The notes: a model not told the origin generated them from the sequence alone. Shown: positions 46,792 to 56,988, counted from the stretch's first letter. The stretch: 64,000 bases of DNA from Methanolobus vulcani (GCF_900100715.1 NZ_FNCA01000009.1:1-64000); one strand, 5' to 3'. A program made the numbers and translations.

Positions 46792-48006
46792 ATGGCACCA
46801 GAAAACAAACTTGACAAAAGCAAGATGGTCGTTGTCGAAGGTTCATACGCTGTTGCACACGCTGTAAAGACCTGCAGACCAAATGTAATTTCAGCATATC
46901 CAATTACACCACAGACCCACATTGTAGAGGATCTCTCACAATTCATGGCAGACGGTGAGATTCCTAACTGTGAGTACATCAATGTAGAATCTGAGTTCTC
47001 AGCACTCTCAGCACTTGTCGGTTCTTCAGCCGCAGGAGCAAGATGTTACTCTGCAACAACCTCACAGGGTCTTGAACTCATGCACGAGGTACTGTTCAAC
47101 ATATCAGGTATGAGACTGCCTGTTGTAATGACAATTGCAAACAGGGCTGTCAGTGCACCTATCAGCATATGGAACGACCATCAGGATGCAATCTCCCAGA
47201 GAGATACCGGATGGATACAGCTCTATGCAGAGAACACACAGGAAATCTCAGATATGACAGCACAGGCATACAAAATATCAGAGGATAAGGACATCCTTAT
47301 GCCTGCAATGACCTGTATGGACGGTTTTATCCTTTCACACGTTTACGAACCTGTTGTACTTCTTGAACAGGACCTTACAGATGAATTCCTGCCTAAATAC
47401 GAACCTGAGAATGTTCTTGATCCAAAGAACCCACTGAGTTTCGGTGCTTTTGCAGACCCTAACTACTATACAGAGTTCAGGTACTTGCAGGAGCAGGCAA
47501 TGCAGAAAGCCCTTAAGAAAATAGAGGATGTAGCAAATGAATTCTACGACGTATACGGAAGATACTACGGAGGACTTATTGACGAGTATCGAACAGACGA
47601 TGCAGATATCATCATCATGGCAATGGGATCCATTGTCGGAACCATTAAGGACGTCATTGATAAACTCAGGAACAGGAATGTGAAGGTTGGTGTTCTAAAG
47701 GTCAGGTCATTCAGACCATTCCCTGTTGAAGCTATTAAGAATGTTGTCAAGGATGCAAAGGTTGTTGTTGTGCTTGACAAGAACATTTCACTCGGACTTA
47801 ACGAAGGTGCACTCTTCACCGAAACAAAGTCCTCACTCTACAACACAGATGTCAGAGTACCTGTTGTAGGTTACATGATCGGTCACGGTGGACGTGACAT
47901 CAAGATAGACACCATCGAGAAGATCATCGATGAGGCTACAGAGGTTATGAAAACAGGTATCAAGATCGAAAGCCAGTTTACCGATGTGAAGGAGGAACTA
48001 ATATGA
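46792..48006 (+). CDS. porA: Pyruvate:ferredoxin oxidoreductase alpha subunit
   Basis: 404 residues. [32 protein letters not shown] and the [18 protein letters not shown] / [13 protein letters not shown] blocks are typical of the PorA pyrimidine-binding TPP domain; the C-terminal domain II begins around [15 protein letters not shown]. It overlaps porB by 4 bases, so the four genes are translationally coupled. Confidence 0.95.
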   Translation: MAPENKLDKSKMVVVEGSYAVAHAVKTCRPNVISAYPITPQTHIVEDLSQFMADGEIPNCEYINVESEFSALSALVGSSAAGARCYSATTSQGLELMHEVLFNISGMRLPVVMTIANRAVSAPISIWNDHQDAISQRDTGWIQLYAENTQEISDMTAQAYKISEDKDILMPAMTCMDGFILSHVYEPVVLLEQDLTDEFLPKYEPENVLDPKNPLSFGAFADPNYYTEFRYLQEQAMQKALKKIEDVANEFYDVYGRYYGGLIDEYRTDDADIIIMAMGSIVGTIKDVIDKLRNRNVKVGVLKVRSFRPFPVEAIKNVVKDAKVVVVLDKNISLGLNEGALFTETKSSLYNTDVRVPVVGYMIGHGGRDIKIDTIEKIIDEATEVMKTGIKIESQFTDVKEELI

Positions 48007-48878
48007 AATCATTGTTAGCCCCAGGACATAGAGGATGTGCAGGTTGCTGTGACGCAATGGCTGCAAAGTTCACACTTATGGGTGCCGGTGAAGACTGTAT
48101 TGTCATCAACCCAACCGGATGCCTTGAAGTTATGACCACCCCGTTCCCTGAAACTGCATGGGATGTACCATGGGTACACTCACTTTTCGAGAATGCAGCT
48201 GCAGTAGGAGCTGGTGTCGAAGCTGCCCTTAAAGCACTTGGTAAGAAAGGAAACACCAAGGTCGTTGTTATGGGTGGAGACGGTGCAACACTGGATATCG
48301 GAATGCGTTCTATTTCCGGTGCATTCGAAAGAGGGCATGACTTCACCTATGTCTGTATTGACAATGAAGCCTACATGAACACCGGTGTTCAGAGAAGTGG
48401 TGCAACACCTTACAATGCTTCAACCACAACAAGTCCTTCAGGAAAGGTTTCATTCGGTAACCCAAGACCAAAGAAGAATATGCCTGCTATCATGGTAGCA
48501 CATGGCTCGCCATACGTTGCCACAACATCACTTGCATATCCAAAGGACATGATCAAGAAGGTGCAGAAGGCCACTGAGATTGAAGGACCTTCATATATAC
48601 ACTGCCATGCGCCATGTACAACTGGCTGGGGATTTGATACTTCAAAGACAGTTGAAGTCGCTAGGATGGCTGTACAAACAGGTCTCTGGCCACTGTATGA
48701 AGTGGAGAACGGAGATATCACCAAGGTCAGAAAACTTGGAAAGAGTATTAAGCCTGTTGAGGATTACCTCAAGATGCAGCGCCGTTTCAGCCACCTCTTT
48801 AAGATGGAAGGCGGTGAAGAAGAGATCGCAAAGATCCAGGCTATCGCTGACAAGAACATTGAAGTTTACGGGCTCTAA
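48003..48878 (+). CDS. porB: Pyruvate:ferredoxin oxidoreductase beta subunit
   Basis: 291 residues. The cluster-binding [10 protein letters not shown] start, the TPP/Mg motif [13 protein letters not shown]...NEAYMNTG and the late Cys (HAPCTTGW) mark PorB. Last gene of the operon; its stop lies within a terminator-like hairpin. Confidence 0.95.
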   Translation: MKSLLAPGHRGCAGCCDAMAAKFTLMGAGEDCIVINPTGCLEVMTTPFPETAWDVPWVHSLFENAAAVGAGVEAALKALGKKGNTKVVVMGGDGATLDIGMRSISGAFERGHDFTYVCIDNEAYMNTGVQRSGATPYNASTTTSPSGKVSFGNPRPKKNMPAIMVAHGSPYVATTSLAYPKDMIKKVQKATEIEGPSYIHCHAPCTTGWGFDTSKTVEVARMAVQTGLWPLYEVENGDITKVRKLGKSIKPVEDYLKMQRRFSHLFKMEGGEEEIAKIQAIADKNIEVYGL

Positions 48879-48900
48879 ACCCGTATCTTTTCTTCTTTTA
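48868..48900 (+). terminator. por operon terminator
   Basis: ACGGG (48868-48872) and CCCGT (48880-48884) form a hairpin spanning the porB stop codon, followed by a pyrimidine-rich stretch (ATCTTTTCTTCTTTTA). Confidence 0.5.
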
Positions 48901-49134
48901 TTTTCTCTTTTTCATTCGTAATCCTTATATTCCAATACTCACTTTCTGTGAGTTCCCACCATGCCTGATTCAGATATGTCATGGAGGAGATTTATTTCAT
49001 TGATTTGTATTTATGACAATATATTGAGAGGAATCTATTCTTGATAAAATATTGTTTCCGTTATTATTTTTAGTTCTAGTGGAAACACTGGGGTACTCAA
49101 TAAAGCTAAAAAGTATCAAATTATAATTCATCCC

Positions 49135-49788
49135 ATGACCATCCAATCACCTGTCCCTGACAACAGAGAAAATTTTGACGAAATATTCAGGCTCCTGCAA
49201 ACAGAATATCCCAATGCTGAGCCTATGCTTCATTTCAATAATCCTCTGGAACTGCTGGTTGCAACAATTCTCTCAGCCCAGTGTACTGACAAACAGGTGA
49301 ACAAGGTCACACAGGTTTTATTCAAAAAATACCACAGTGTTGAAGATTTTGCCAACGCTGACCTCACTGAACTTGGAAAAGATATCTACACCACAGGATT
49401 CTACCATCAGAAAGCAAAGCACATAATCGGAAGTGCACAGCTCATCCTTACAGAATTCGGTGGCAAAGTCCCTGATAACATGGAAGACCTTCTGAAACTT
49501 CCGGGTGTTGGCAGGAAAACCGCAAATATTGTCCTTGCAAGAGGATATGACATTATTGTGGGAATTGCAGTGGATACACATGTGACAAGGCTTTCACAGA
49601 AACTCGGGTTTACAAAGAACAGCGACCCAAAAAAGATAGAGATAGATCTCATGGAACTTGCTGAGAAGAAAGACCTTGAGAACCTTTCCATGACACTGAT
49701 ACTTCACGGCAGGAATGTGTGTATCGCAAGAAAGCCAAAGTGCGGGGCTTGTGTTGTGAATGAATTGTGTCCTTCAAGTGAAGTTTGA
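49135..49788 (+). CDS. nth: Endonuclease III (DNA glycosylase/AP lyase)
   Basis: 217 residues. The helix-hairpin-helix LPGVGRKTA holds catalytic Lys128 and VDTHV holds Asp147. A C-X6-C-X2-C-X5-C 4Fe-4S loop lies at the C-terminus. It removes oxidised pyrimidines and cuts the abasic site in base excision repair. Confidence 0.95.
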   Translation: MTIQSPVPDNRENFDEIFRLLQTEYPNAEPMLHFNNPLELLVATILSAQCTDKQVNKVTQVLFKKYHSVEDFANADLTELGKDIYTTGFYHQKAKHIIGSAQLILTEFGGKVPDNMEDLLKLPGVGRKTANIVLARGYDIIVGIAVDTHVTRLSQKLGFTKNSDPKKIEIDLMELAEKKDLENLSMTLILHGRNVCIARKPKCGACVVNELCPSSEV

Positions 49789-49956
49789 AAGGTCAGATTC
49801 AATCTGAATTTTAGCCATAAATATTAATTTCCATTTCAGAATAGATAATATTCACAGTATATATATTAAAATAAATTTGTTTCTTCAGTAAATAAATACC
49901 TGGAACGCATATAATAAATTGCTAAGAAAAAAAGAGATATAACAGGAGGGTGAGAA

Positions 49957-50241
49957 ATGCGATTTATGGATATAATGACGTGGGACCCAAAAGACAACGA
50001 AGAAATGGAAAAGCGATACCTGTCATGGAAATACCCAAACGGCTACAATGTAATATCAGAGTGGTCTGATGTATCCTCATGCAGGGTCTTTATCATTTAC
50101 GACCTCGAAAATGAAGAGGCATATGCAAGAGCTACATTCCCATGGAGAGATATCTCAAAGCTTGAGACCATTCCTATAATGGAAACAAAAAAAGCTATTG
50201 AGCTCGGTGAAAAGATGATGGCGGAAATGGCAAATGTCTGA
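49957..50241 (+). CDS. DUF3303-like small protein
   Basis: 94 residues with a strong ribosome site (GGAGGGTGAG). Small alpha/beta fold (MRFMDIMTWDPKDNEEMEKR...) resembling the DUF3303 proteins frequent in Methanosarcinaceae; function unknown. Ends just before a clear terminator. Confidence 0.75.
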   Translation: MRFMDIMTWDPKDNEEMEKRYLSWKYPNGYNVISEWSDVSSCRVFIIYDLENEEAYARATFPWRDISKLETIPIMETKKAIELGEKMMAEMANV

Positions 50242-50261
50242 TAAGTTAGAGAAAAGAATAA

Positions 50262-50290
50262 CCTGACATTCCTGTCAGGATCCTTTTTTA
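50262..50290 (+). terminator. Strong hairpin terminator
   Basis: Perfect 7-bp stem CCTGACA-TTCC-TGTCAGG (50262-50279), then a T6 run, placed about 20 bases after the DUF3303 gene. Confidence 0.8.
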
Positions 50291-50334
50291 TTATGAGAGA
50301 ACAGAAAAACTGAGAATTGAACTTGTTTTAGTTA

Positions 50335-51042
50335 CTATTTTTCCATCGCCTTAGCTCTCAATTCCTTCGGCATTTTCTCAATAGCATACCTGAGCGCTGT
50401 CCTTGGCATAACTTCCTTGTTCGCCACCACGTAGTCAAATACTTCCTGCTGGTGTTTCTTGCTCGCTTCCTTTAGCATCCACCCGTAGCCTTTCTGAACC
50501 AGATCATCCTCATCAGTCAGCAGCATATCTGCAATCTCAAAAATATCATCGAGGAGCTCTCCCCTGCGAGCCGCTAAAACGAGTGTTACAGCAGCAGCAC
50601 GCCTGTACCAGCGATTATCAGATGCAGTCCACTTTTTGAGCGAATCGATGTACTGAGGATACATATCGATGAACGTACCGATGGTGTGATTGCAGAGAGT
50701 ATCACATTTCGCCCAGTTGTTGACATAATCCCCGACCCATCTCTCAAACACAGCAAAATCCTCAGGTTCATACTGCTTTCTCAGGTTGTACGACCATTCG
50801 AATGCGATAAAGGCTTCCTCCATGTAATCAGAACTCAGGAGCTCTTCACATAGAGCAAATATCTCCTGCTTGTTTTTGCCCGATACTTGCTTGTAATAGT
50901 CTTTTGCTATTTTTCTGGCAACCGGTGTTTTCATGCCATAGCATTTTATTTCTTCTTTGAAGAAGCGGTTCGAGCTTGCTCTGGCTTCTTCGTCAGAGTT
51001 TTGCTTAAGCTCGGCTCGGAGTTGGGAGATTATGGGGTTCAT
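50335..51042 (-). CDS. AlkD-like DNA alkylation repair protein
   Basis: 235 residues of HEAT-like helical repeats. Recognisable blocks: RFFKEEIKCYGMKTP, YMEEAFIAFEW, VNNWAKCDTLCNHTIG and NRWYRRAAAVTLV, which match the AlkD-type glycosylase family; the NNWA(x)CD element holds the catalytic Asp. It removes bulky or cationic alkylated purines in the family. Confidence 0.92.
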   Translation of the reverse strand: MNPIISQLRAELKQNSDEEARASSNRFFKEEIKCYGMKTPVARKIAKDYYKQVSGKNKQEIFALCEELLSSDYMEEAFIAFEWSYNLRKQYEPEDFAVFERWVGDYVNNWAKCDTLCNHTIGTFIDMYPQYIDSLKKWTASDNRWYRRAAAVTLVLAARRGELLDDIFEIADMLLTDEDDLVQKGYGWMLKEASKKHQQEVFDYVVANKEVMPRTALRYAIEKMPKELRAKAMEK

Positions 51043-51302
51043 AGGGTTTTATTGGAGGGATTAGAAGATAATTTTAGTGGGTGAACGATAATTCAAAATA
51101 AGTTTGGTCAAGCATTTGACCACTCATTTATATGCAACAGGAATTAAATTTGGATATATGTTCAATAAATGAGTAAAACACCCTTTATCATAAATTTCAA
51201 TACCATTTGTAACTTATTTTCATTATCAATCGGTTTTATATATTTAATAACGCTTTTAGCCTTCATCAGAACATTTTTTGACGCGAGTCAGCTGGCTTTC
51301 AA

Positions 51303-52970
51303 ATGGATATTCAAAAAAAAGTCTCAAATTATCTTAAAGAATCGTTTACGAGTGATTTAAAGGCCGGATTTATCACGGCCATTGTGGCATTGCCACTTGC
51401 TATTGCTTTTGCTATTGCTTCAGGCGTCGAGCCCCAGATGGGATTATACACGGCTGTCATCGCAGGAATGCTGGTATCGGCAACCGGAGGCTCACGGTAC
51501 TCAATCACCGGACCAACCGGTGCGATGACCGTGATCATACTTTCAACACTGCACAGCTTCGGGCTGGAAGGACTACTCCTTGCAGGTTTCCTCGCCGGTG
51601 CGTTTCAGATACTGTTCGGAATCCTGAAACTTGGTAAAGTCGTCAAGTACATCCCTCTACCCGTCATATCAGGATTCACGAGCGGTATCGGTGCAATCAT
51701 TCTCATAGGCCAGATACCAAATGCCCTTGGACTGGTCATCCCTTCAAAAGAACACGTATGGGAAACACTATACGCCATAATCTCCAGTGCCAATCTCATC
51801 AGCAGCACAGCAGTAATAATATGCTTCGCCACGATTCTGCTTCTCTTATTCCTGCCGGGACTCATGGCCAGAATAAAATACATCAACAGCCTCCCACCTT
51901 CAATAATCGCACTCATTCTCTCAGTTCTCATGGTATATTATTTCGGAATCGAGATACCACTTGTAGGCAGCATCCCCGCTGGACTTCCACAGATCCATAT
52001 GCTCAACTTCAACCTTGAACTACTCATGACTGTTCTGCCGGCAGCTCTCACTATAGCACTCCTCGGTGCCATTGAGGGACTGCTCTGTGCCGTTGTCTGT
52101 GACGGTATGACCAACAGCAGACATGACAGCAACAGAGAACTAGTGGGTCAGGGAATCGCAAACATGGCACTGCCATTCTTCTCAGGAATTCCATGTACTG
52201 CCGCCATTGCAAGAAGTGCTGTCAACATCAGGGAAGGTGCAAAGACCCAGATGTCAGGAATAATCCACGCCCTGATACTGCTTATGATATTACTTTTCCT
52301 TGGTCCTGTCGCTGCTTTCATTCCAAAGGCATACCTTGCCGGAGTGCTCATCCTGGTTTCCCTAAGGATGATCAATGTAACCGAATTCAAGACCACCATG
52401 AACATTAGCAAGATGGACACTGCTGTTCTAATCGTGACTTTCCTTCTCACTGTACTCACTGACCTCGTATTTGCTGTCCAGATGGGTATGTTCCTCTCGA
52501 TCATACTGCTCTTCATAAGACTCACAAACGTCATCGACATTCACACCATGGAGAACTACGACAAGACAAAAGGTATCAACGCCACTATCTTTGCTGACCC
52601 TTACCTTGAGAAGAACGTCTCGGTTTACACCATAAACGGTCCATTTTTCTTCGGAGCCATGAACGTGTTCGAGAGCAAGATCAACGAGCACATGACTATT
52701 AGCAAGCCTCACATAATCCTGCGTATGCGTTACGTCCCCTTTATCGATACAACAGGTATCGAGCGCCTCAAAAGCTTTATCAAGGCAAGCAGGAAACAGC
52801 ACCAGAGGGTATATCTTACTTCAGTACAGCCTGAGGTTATGAAGAGAATGGAAAGCGACCTGGAACTGACAGAACTCATGGAAAAGCAGCACGTGCATAT
52901 TTGTGACAGCACTCAGGATGCTCTGTTCTTTTTAAAGAAAAAATATGGTAACAGCAACATTAAACATTAA
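51303..52970 (+). CDS. SulP-family anion transporter with STAS domain
   Basis: 555 residues. SulP core with KAGFITAIVALPLAIAFAIASG at the first helix, TGPTGAMTVI in helix 3 and about 12-14 membrane segments, then a cytoplasmic STAS domain from about residue 425 with PFIDTTGIERLKSF. Family members carry sulfate, bicarbonate or other anions; the substrate is not clear. No good ribosome site is seen, but a TATA-like GGATATATG lies near 51152 and the 5' leader is long. Confidence 0.92.
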   Translation: MDIQKKVSNYLKESFTSDLKAGFITAIVALPLAIAFAIASGVEPQMGLYTAVIAGMLVSATGGSRYSITGPTGAMTVIILSTLHSFGLEGLLLAGFLAGAFQILFGILKLGKVVKYIPLPVISGFTSGIGAIILIGQIPNALGLVIPSKEHVWETLYAIISSANLISSTAVIICFATILLLLFLPGLMARIKYINSLPPSIIALILSVLMVYYFGIEIPLVGSIPAGLPQIHMLNFNLELLMTVLPAALTIALLGAIEGLLCAVVCDGMTNSRHDSNRELVGQGIANMALPFFSGIPCTAAIARSAVNIREGAKTQMSGIIHALILLMILLFLGPVAAFIPKAYLAGVLILVSLRMINVTEFKTTMNISKMDTAVLIVTFLLTVLTDLVFAVQMGMFLSIILLFIRLTNVIDIHTMENYDKTKGINATIFADPYLEKNVSVYTINGPFFFGAMNVFESKINEHMTISKPHIILRMRYVPFIDTTGIERLKSFIKASRKQHQRVYLTSVQPEVMKRMESDLELTELMEKQHVHICDSTQDALFFLKKKYGNSNIKH

Positions 52971-53045
52971 GTTCTGATTTCATGATCGATCTATCAGGGA
53001 TAAATGATAAATCGATCTACTCTTCATTTATACACGGGGATCAAG

Positions 53046-53531
53046 TTGAAATTTACATGTCCTTTAATTGCAGTCAATGACCTTGAAACGTCAAAAGAAT
53101 TCTACGAAAAAGTGCTGGGCCAGAAGATTGTTCTGGACCTTGGATGGAATGTCACCTTTGACGGCAGCTTTGCAATCCAGCTCAATTTTGCCGACATCGT
53201 ATCAGTTGATAAGAGCTCGGTCATGAAGAGATCACATAATTTTGAGCTCTATTTTGAGGAAGATGACTTTGATTACTTCATCGAACACCTGAGAACATTC
53301 GATGATATCGAGTATGTTCACCCACCTAAGAAACACGACTGGCAGCAACGCGTTGTCAGAATATATGATCCTGACAAACATATCGTAGAGATCGGAGAAT
53401 CAATGGCGGTCATTGCAAGACGATTTTTAGATGAAGGAAAATCCATAGAAGAAACTGCAAAACTCATTCAGCATCCCATAGATTTTATAAAAGCTGTAAG
53501 CTGTGACAGGGAAAGAAAAAAAGCAGATTAA
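53046..53531 (+). CDS. VOC-superfamily (glyoxalase-like) protein
   Basis: 161 residues from TTG 53046, which has GGGGATC 7 bases upstream; the frame continues upstream to 53004 without such a site. A single betaalphabetabetabeta unit with CPLIAVNDLETSKEFYEKVLGQ at the start and IYDPDKHIVEIGE holding a metal-ligand Glu; a helical tail follows. Lyase, dioxygenase or resistance-type activity is possible. Confidence 0.82.
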   Translation: MKFTCPLIAVNDLETSKEFYEKVLGQKIVLDLGWNVTFDGSFAIQLNFADIVSVDKSSVMKRSHNFELYFEEDDFDYFIEHLRTFDDIEYVHPPKKHDWQQRVVRIYDPDKHIVEIGESMAVIARRFLDEGKSIEETAKLIQHPIDFIKAVSCDRERKKAD

Positions 53532-53560
53532 CTAATAGAATCATATTCAGAGGTATCATT

Positions 53561-54271
53561 GTGAGTATTCAGGAAGAATTGAACAGAATTGCACTGGAAA
53601 ACGGAGTCCAGTATTTTGGTGTGGCAGATCTTTCAAATGCTACTGATTTCATTGTTGATCAAGGTGGTAAGAACCTGTCAGAGTATCCGTATGCTATCTC
53701 AGTCGGAATAAGAATGATGGATTCTATTGTTAACAAACTGACACATAGAAATGAGAGAGCAGCATTATTGAATTACAAGCATCATGCGTACGATGTTATC
53801 AACTCAAGACTTGACATGATAACTTCAATCCTGAGCAGCCATATTCAGGATAATGGCTATGCAGCACTTCCTATTCCTTCATCAAAAAGAATAGATGATG
53901 AAAGGATCTGTGCCCAGTTCTCCCACAAACTGGCCGCCCACCTGTCAGGACTTGGCTGGATAGGAAAAAGCTGCCTCCTGATAACCCCGGACAACGGACC
54001 AAGGGTCAGATGGGCTACAATCCTGACAGATGCACCCCTCCAAGCTACGGGAACCAGTATGGAAAGCAGATGTGGAAACTGTAATGAATGTGTGAAGATA
54101 TGTCCGGTCCAGGCTTTTACCGGAAGGAATTTTGTTGAAGGAGAAAACCGGGAAATGAGATATGATGCTAAGAAATGTGATGACCATTTCAAGGAAATGG
54201 AGAACAATGGGCAGCTAGCTGTGTGTGGATTGTGTGTTTATGTGTGTCCTCATGGGAGAAAAAAGAACTAA
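53561..54271 (+). CDS. QueG-like 4Fe-4S protein
   Basis: 236 residues from GTG 53561, with GAGGT upstream. A QueG-type N-terminal corrinoid/substrate domain (GLGWIGKSCLLITP), then a double-cluster region with CGNCNECVKICP and CGLCVYVCP. Related to epoxyqueuosine reductase and to archaeal Fe-S proteins of unknown role. Archaea make archaeosine and not queuosine, so QueG chemistry itself is unlikely (inference). Confidence 0.85.
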   Translation: MSIQEELNRIALENGVQYFGVADLSNATDFIVDQGGKNLSEYPYAISVGIRMMDSIVNKLTHRNERAALLNYKHHAYDVINSRLDMITSILSSHIQDNGYAALPIPSSKRIDDERICAQFSHKLAAHLSGLGWIGKSCLLITPDNGPRVRWATILTDAPLQATGTSMESRCGNCNECVKICPVQAFTGRNFVEGENREMRYDAKKCDDHFKEMENNGQLAVCGLCVYVCPHGRKKN

Positions 54272-54619
54272 GATATTTTCTACAAAAAAGTGTAGTAATA
54301 TGAAATGAATTAATAAAGTAATTTATCTTTGAAGCCACTCTAAATTCAGAATAAATAGATGCGCAAGTAAATTGCTGAGAAAAAAGAGATAAATTAGCTA
54401 AAATAATACTCATCTAAAGTATAAATGCCATATAAACAAACTTAAAATTAAGCAGAAAATAAATTTTAACTAGCGGAGTGAAAGTATTAAAAACGGAGAT
54501 AATAAATACAATTAACTTAAATTGTTACATAGATAGGATTTAAGTATAAAAATATAAACTAATTTATTTATAGTTTTATTATCAAAAATGATGTCCTATT
54601 AAAATAGAGGAGATGAAGA
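54272..54619. other. AT-rich gene-free stretch before the HD cassette
   Basis: 348 bases without a gene and markedly more AT-rich than the coding DNA to the left. CTACA/TGTAG (54280-54295) is a small hairpin just after the preceding stop. The right part (54540-54600) is promoter-like, with TTTATTTATAGTTTT. The base composition change marks the left edge of the cassette. Confidence 0.5.
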
Positions 54620-55102
54620 ATGGCAAATGAAAAAATATTGAGCAAAGTTTTAGACATTATTGGACTGGGGAAACCAGATATGTCGGATTTTGACAATAGG
54701 CTTCAATATCAAAAAGTTATTTATTTGCTTCAAGCTTCTGGCTTATCACTAGGTTATGGATATAATTGGTACCTAAAAGGACCATATTCATCTCCATTAG
54801 CACACACCTTATTTGCAATTGATGACAATACATTTGAAAGTAGCAAAGGCTTGGTATTTAAAAACAACGAAGTTATTGAGGAGAAGCTTGAAGCTTTCAA
54901 AAAGAAGTTGGGTGAAGATATTAAAGACGTCAACTACTTAGAAATATTGGCATCCTTACATTACATTAATAAAGCAAATTTTGCTGGAAATGGAAAAGGA
55001 AAGGAACTTACCGAGAAATTATTTCAAGTTAAGCCTTACTTAAAAGAAGCTGACCCAATTCTTATTGAAAAAGCATTAAATAATTTGAAAGATTACAATT
55101 AG
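54620..55102 (+). CDS. YwgA/Panacea-like protein (possible antitoxin or regulator)
   Basis: 160 residues with a strong GAGGAGATG ribosome site. The LQYQKVIYLLQASG...LGYGYNWYLKGPYSSPLAHTL block resembles the YwgA family and, more loosely, the DUF4065/SocA Panacea antitoxin domain (LQKLLYY...YGPV). Five bases separate it from the HD gene, so they form one unit. YwgA and HD-protein YwfO are also close neighbours in Bacillus as I recall it, which supports a functional pair. TTA/ATA-rich codons differ from nearby genes and suggest transfer. Confidence 0.65.
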   Translation: MANEKILSKVLDIIGLGKPDMSDFDNRLQYQKVIYLLQASGLSLGYGYNWYLKGPYSSPLAHTLFAIDDNTFESSKGLVFKNNEVIEEKLEAFKKKLGEDIKDVNYLEILASLHYINKANFAGNGKGKELTEKLFQVKPYLKEADPILIEKALNNLKDYN

Positions 55103-55107
55103 AATTA

Positions 55108-56616
55108 ATGACGCCTGATGACATTGACTTTAGAAGGGAAATTTATGACAATGTCCATGGGTTTATAAAAATTACAGAATTAGAGAATAAAGTCATTGAT
55201 TCACCTTTTTTTCAACGTTTACGTAACATTAGGCAATTGGGATTATTAGATTATGTTTTCCCTGGTGCTTTACATAATAGATTTAATCATTCAATTGGTG
55301 TCATGCACGTAGCTGACAAAATGATTGTAAGCCTTCAAGAAAAAAATAAAGTATTTTCTGGCCAACGCAAATTGATTAGAATGGCTGCACTCTTGCATGA
55401 TATAGGTCATTATCCATTGTCGCATCTTATAGAAAGTGAAGTCAAAAGTGACACTAAATCAAAATACAAACCACGAGATATTTCAATTGAAATTGACAAC
55501 GGTATTGAAGATAATTCTTTATCGGAACAGAGTTTAGAAAATAAAGTTCATAACTTAAACTATGAACTACATCCCAGTAGAAATGATTCACTTGACTTTG
55601 CTCATCATGAAAGAATTACTGGAATCGTTATTCATTGCACCGAGATATATGATATTCTTAAAGAGGAATTTGATGATAACGAAATACGAGCTATATGTCA
55701 AATTATAGCTGGAACTTATTCCGGTCCAGAATCACTTATAATTCACTCTGAATTAGACGCCGATAGATTTGACTACTTATTGCGTGATTCAAACCATACA
55801 GGCGTTAAATATGGATTATTTGATTCAGAACAAATAATAAGAAACTTAGACTATGATGAAGAAGATAATCTTTTAGTTGTAAACGAAAAAGGACAAAAAG
55901 CCGTTGAGCATTATTTATTATCAAAATACTTTTTTTATAGCACTGTTATTTTTCATAAAGCAACTGTCGGTTTCGAATTAATGGTAAAAAAAGCATACAA
56001 AGGATTACTTGAAAGAGGGCATGCTGTTTCATACCTTGACCTAATTAATATGTTCCAAGATGAAAGTTCTACATCTACTATAAATTATCTTGATTTTACG
56101 GATTCATGGTTTTTCAACACTTTAAAAGATATAGAAAAACAGAAATTGGATTATGATAAAAATAAAGATTACGAAATTCAAGAAGATGTTTTTCTCATAT
56201 TTGTTAGTAATATCTTAAATAGAGTACCGTTAACGTTAGCACATGAAGAACAAAAAATGGTGAGAAAGGGAGAAAATTTTACTCCCCGCTTTGTTGATGA
56301 TATTATCCAAAACCATATAATTGAAAAGACAGGAATTGAAGAGAGATGGTATATTCCTTTTGAGATACCAATTTCAATAACTAATGTTGAACCTTATAAA
56401 AGTTTACGTGATAGTTGGTATTCTTCTGAAGATAAAGAAGAGACAATTAAAATTAAGAAAAAACATGAAAATGGATATAAATATCTGATTGAAGATGAAG
56501 CTTCAATTATTCATGTGTTAAGTGAACAAAAATTAAAGATATGCAGAGTGTATACAAAAAATAAAGAATATGCAGCAAAAATAAGTGAAATTCTCGACAA
56601 AAAACCTTGCAGCTGA
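55108..56616 (+). CDS. SAMHD1/dGTPase-like HD-domain phosphohydrolase
   Basis: 502 residues. Motifs of the family in order: FFQRLRNIRQLG (about 35), FNHSIGVMHVADKM (His61), LLHDIGHYPLSH (His97, Asp98), FAHHERITG (166-172) and ELDADRFDYLLRDSNHTG (215-232). These metal ligands hydrolyse dNTPs to nucleosides and triphosphate in SAMHD1 and dGTPases. A long Lys/Glu-rich C-terminal part is without a recognised domain. It is AT-rich, with TTA-heavy codon use unlike flanking genes. dNTP depletion is a known antiviral strategy of such enzymes, so a defence role is plausible but unproven. Confidence 0.9.
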   Translation: MTPDDIDFRREIYDNVHGFIKITELENKVIDSPFFQRLRNIRQLGLLDYVFPGALHNRFNHSIGVMHVADKMIVSLQEKNKVFSGQRKLIRMAALLHDIGHYPLSHLIESEVKSDTKSKYKPRDISIEIDNGIEDNSLSEQSLENKVHNLNYELHPSRNDSLDFAHHERITGIVIHCTEIYDILKEEFDDNEIRAICQIIAGTYSGPESLIIHSELDADRFDYLLRDSNHTGVKYGLFDSEQIIRNLDYDEEDNLLVVNEKGQKAVEHYLLSKYFFYSTVIFHKATVGFELMVKKAYKGLLERGHAVSYLDLINMFQDESSTSTINYLDFTDSWFFNTLKDIEKQKLDYDKNKDYEIQEDVFLIFVSNILNRVPLTLAHEEQKMVRKGENFTPRFVDDIIQNHIIEKTGIEERWYIPFEIPISITNVEPYKSLRDSWYSSEDKEETIKIKKKHENGYKYLIEDEASIIHVLSEQKLKICRVYTKNKEYAAKISEILDKKPCS

Positions 56617-56988
56617 TATTCTTTTAATTGTAAAATAAATTATTTACAACTTCATCATCATCCCATACCCATAATCTCCAGATGGCTTTATGAAAATATA
56701 CACTCAGCCGTACGCAAAGAGAAATAAAAATTGTCTCTGTAGAAATCTTTGAAATTCATATTCACGGAACTACAATTATCTATATTGGTGTACGAACAGA
56801 TACTTGTTTAACTCGCCAATATTGATCTCATCAGAATTTCTACAGAGGCGAGTAGTTACATGTTAGTTTTTGATTAAAGAGAATAAAGCGCTTTCCCTTG
56901 TTAATTTTTAGTAACCTGCATTTTAATTAGATTCTAAAGGTTAGATGAATATTAAAACCAGATAGATAATAGACACTCAAACTTCCAA
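56617..56988. other. Gene-free AT-rich region downstream of HD cassette
   Basis: 372 bases without a gene, closing the AT-rich cassette on the right. Its main content is the long inverted repeat listed separately (56735-56847). The rest shows nothing I can name. The convergent ABC permease gene ends at 56989. Confidence 0.5.
56735..56847. repeat. Long inverted-repeat element (possible MITE or RNA hairpin)
   Basis: A perfect 12-bp inverted repeat, CTCTGTAGAAAT (56735-56746) and ATTTCTACAGAG (56836-56847), encloses a second one, ATATTGG (56782-56788) and CCAATAT (56816-56822), and a third, AACA/TGTT, at the centre. The layout over 113 bases suits a miniature inverted-repeat element or a structured transcript end. 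No transposase gene and no obvious target-site duplication are seen. Confidence 0.6.

Noticed and set aside
51169-51360. 63-codon hydrophobic frame just before the SulP gene
   Set aside because: Overlaps the transporter start in another frame, no ribosome site; judged a chance frame in the leader.
56836-56847. AATTTCTAC motif resembling a Cas12a CRISPR repeat
   Set aside because: Single copy paired with its inverse, no repeat-spacer array and no cas genes; explained better by the inverted-repeat element.
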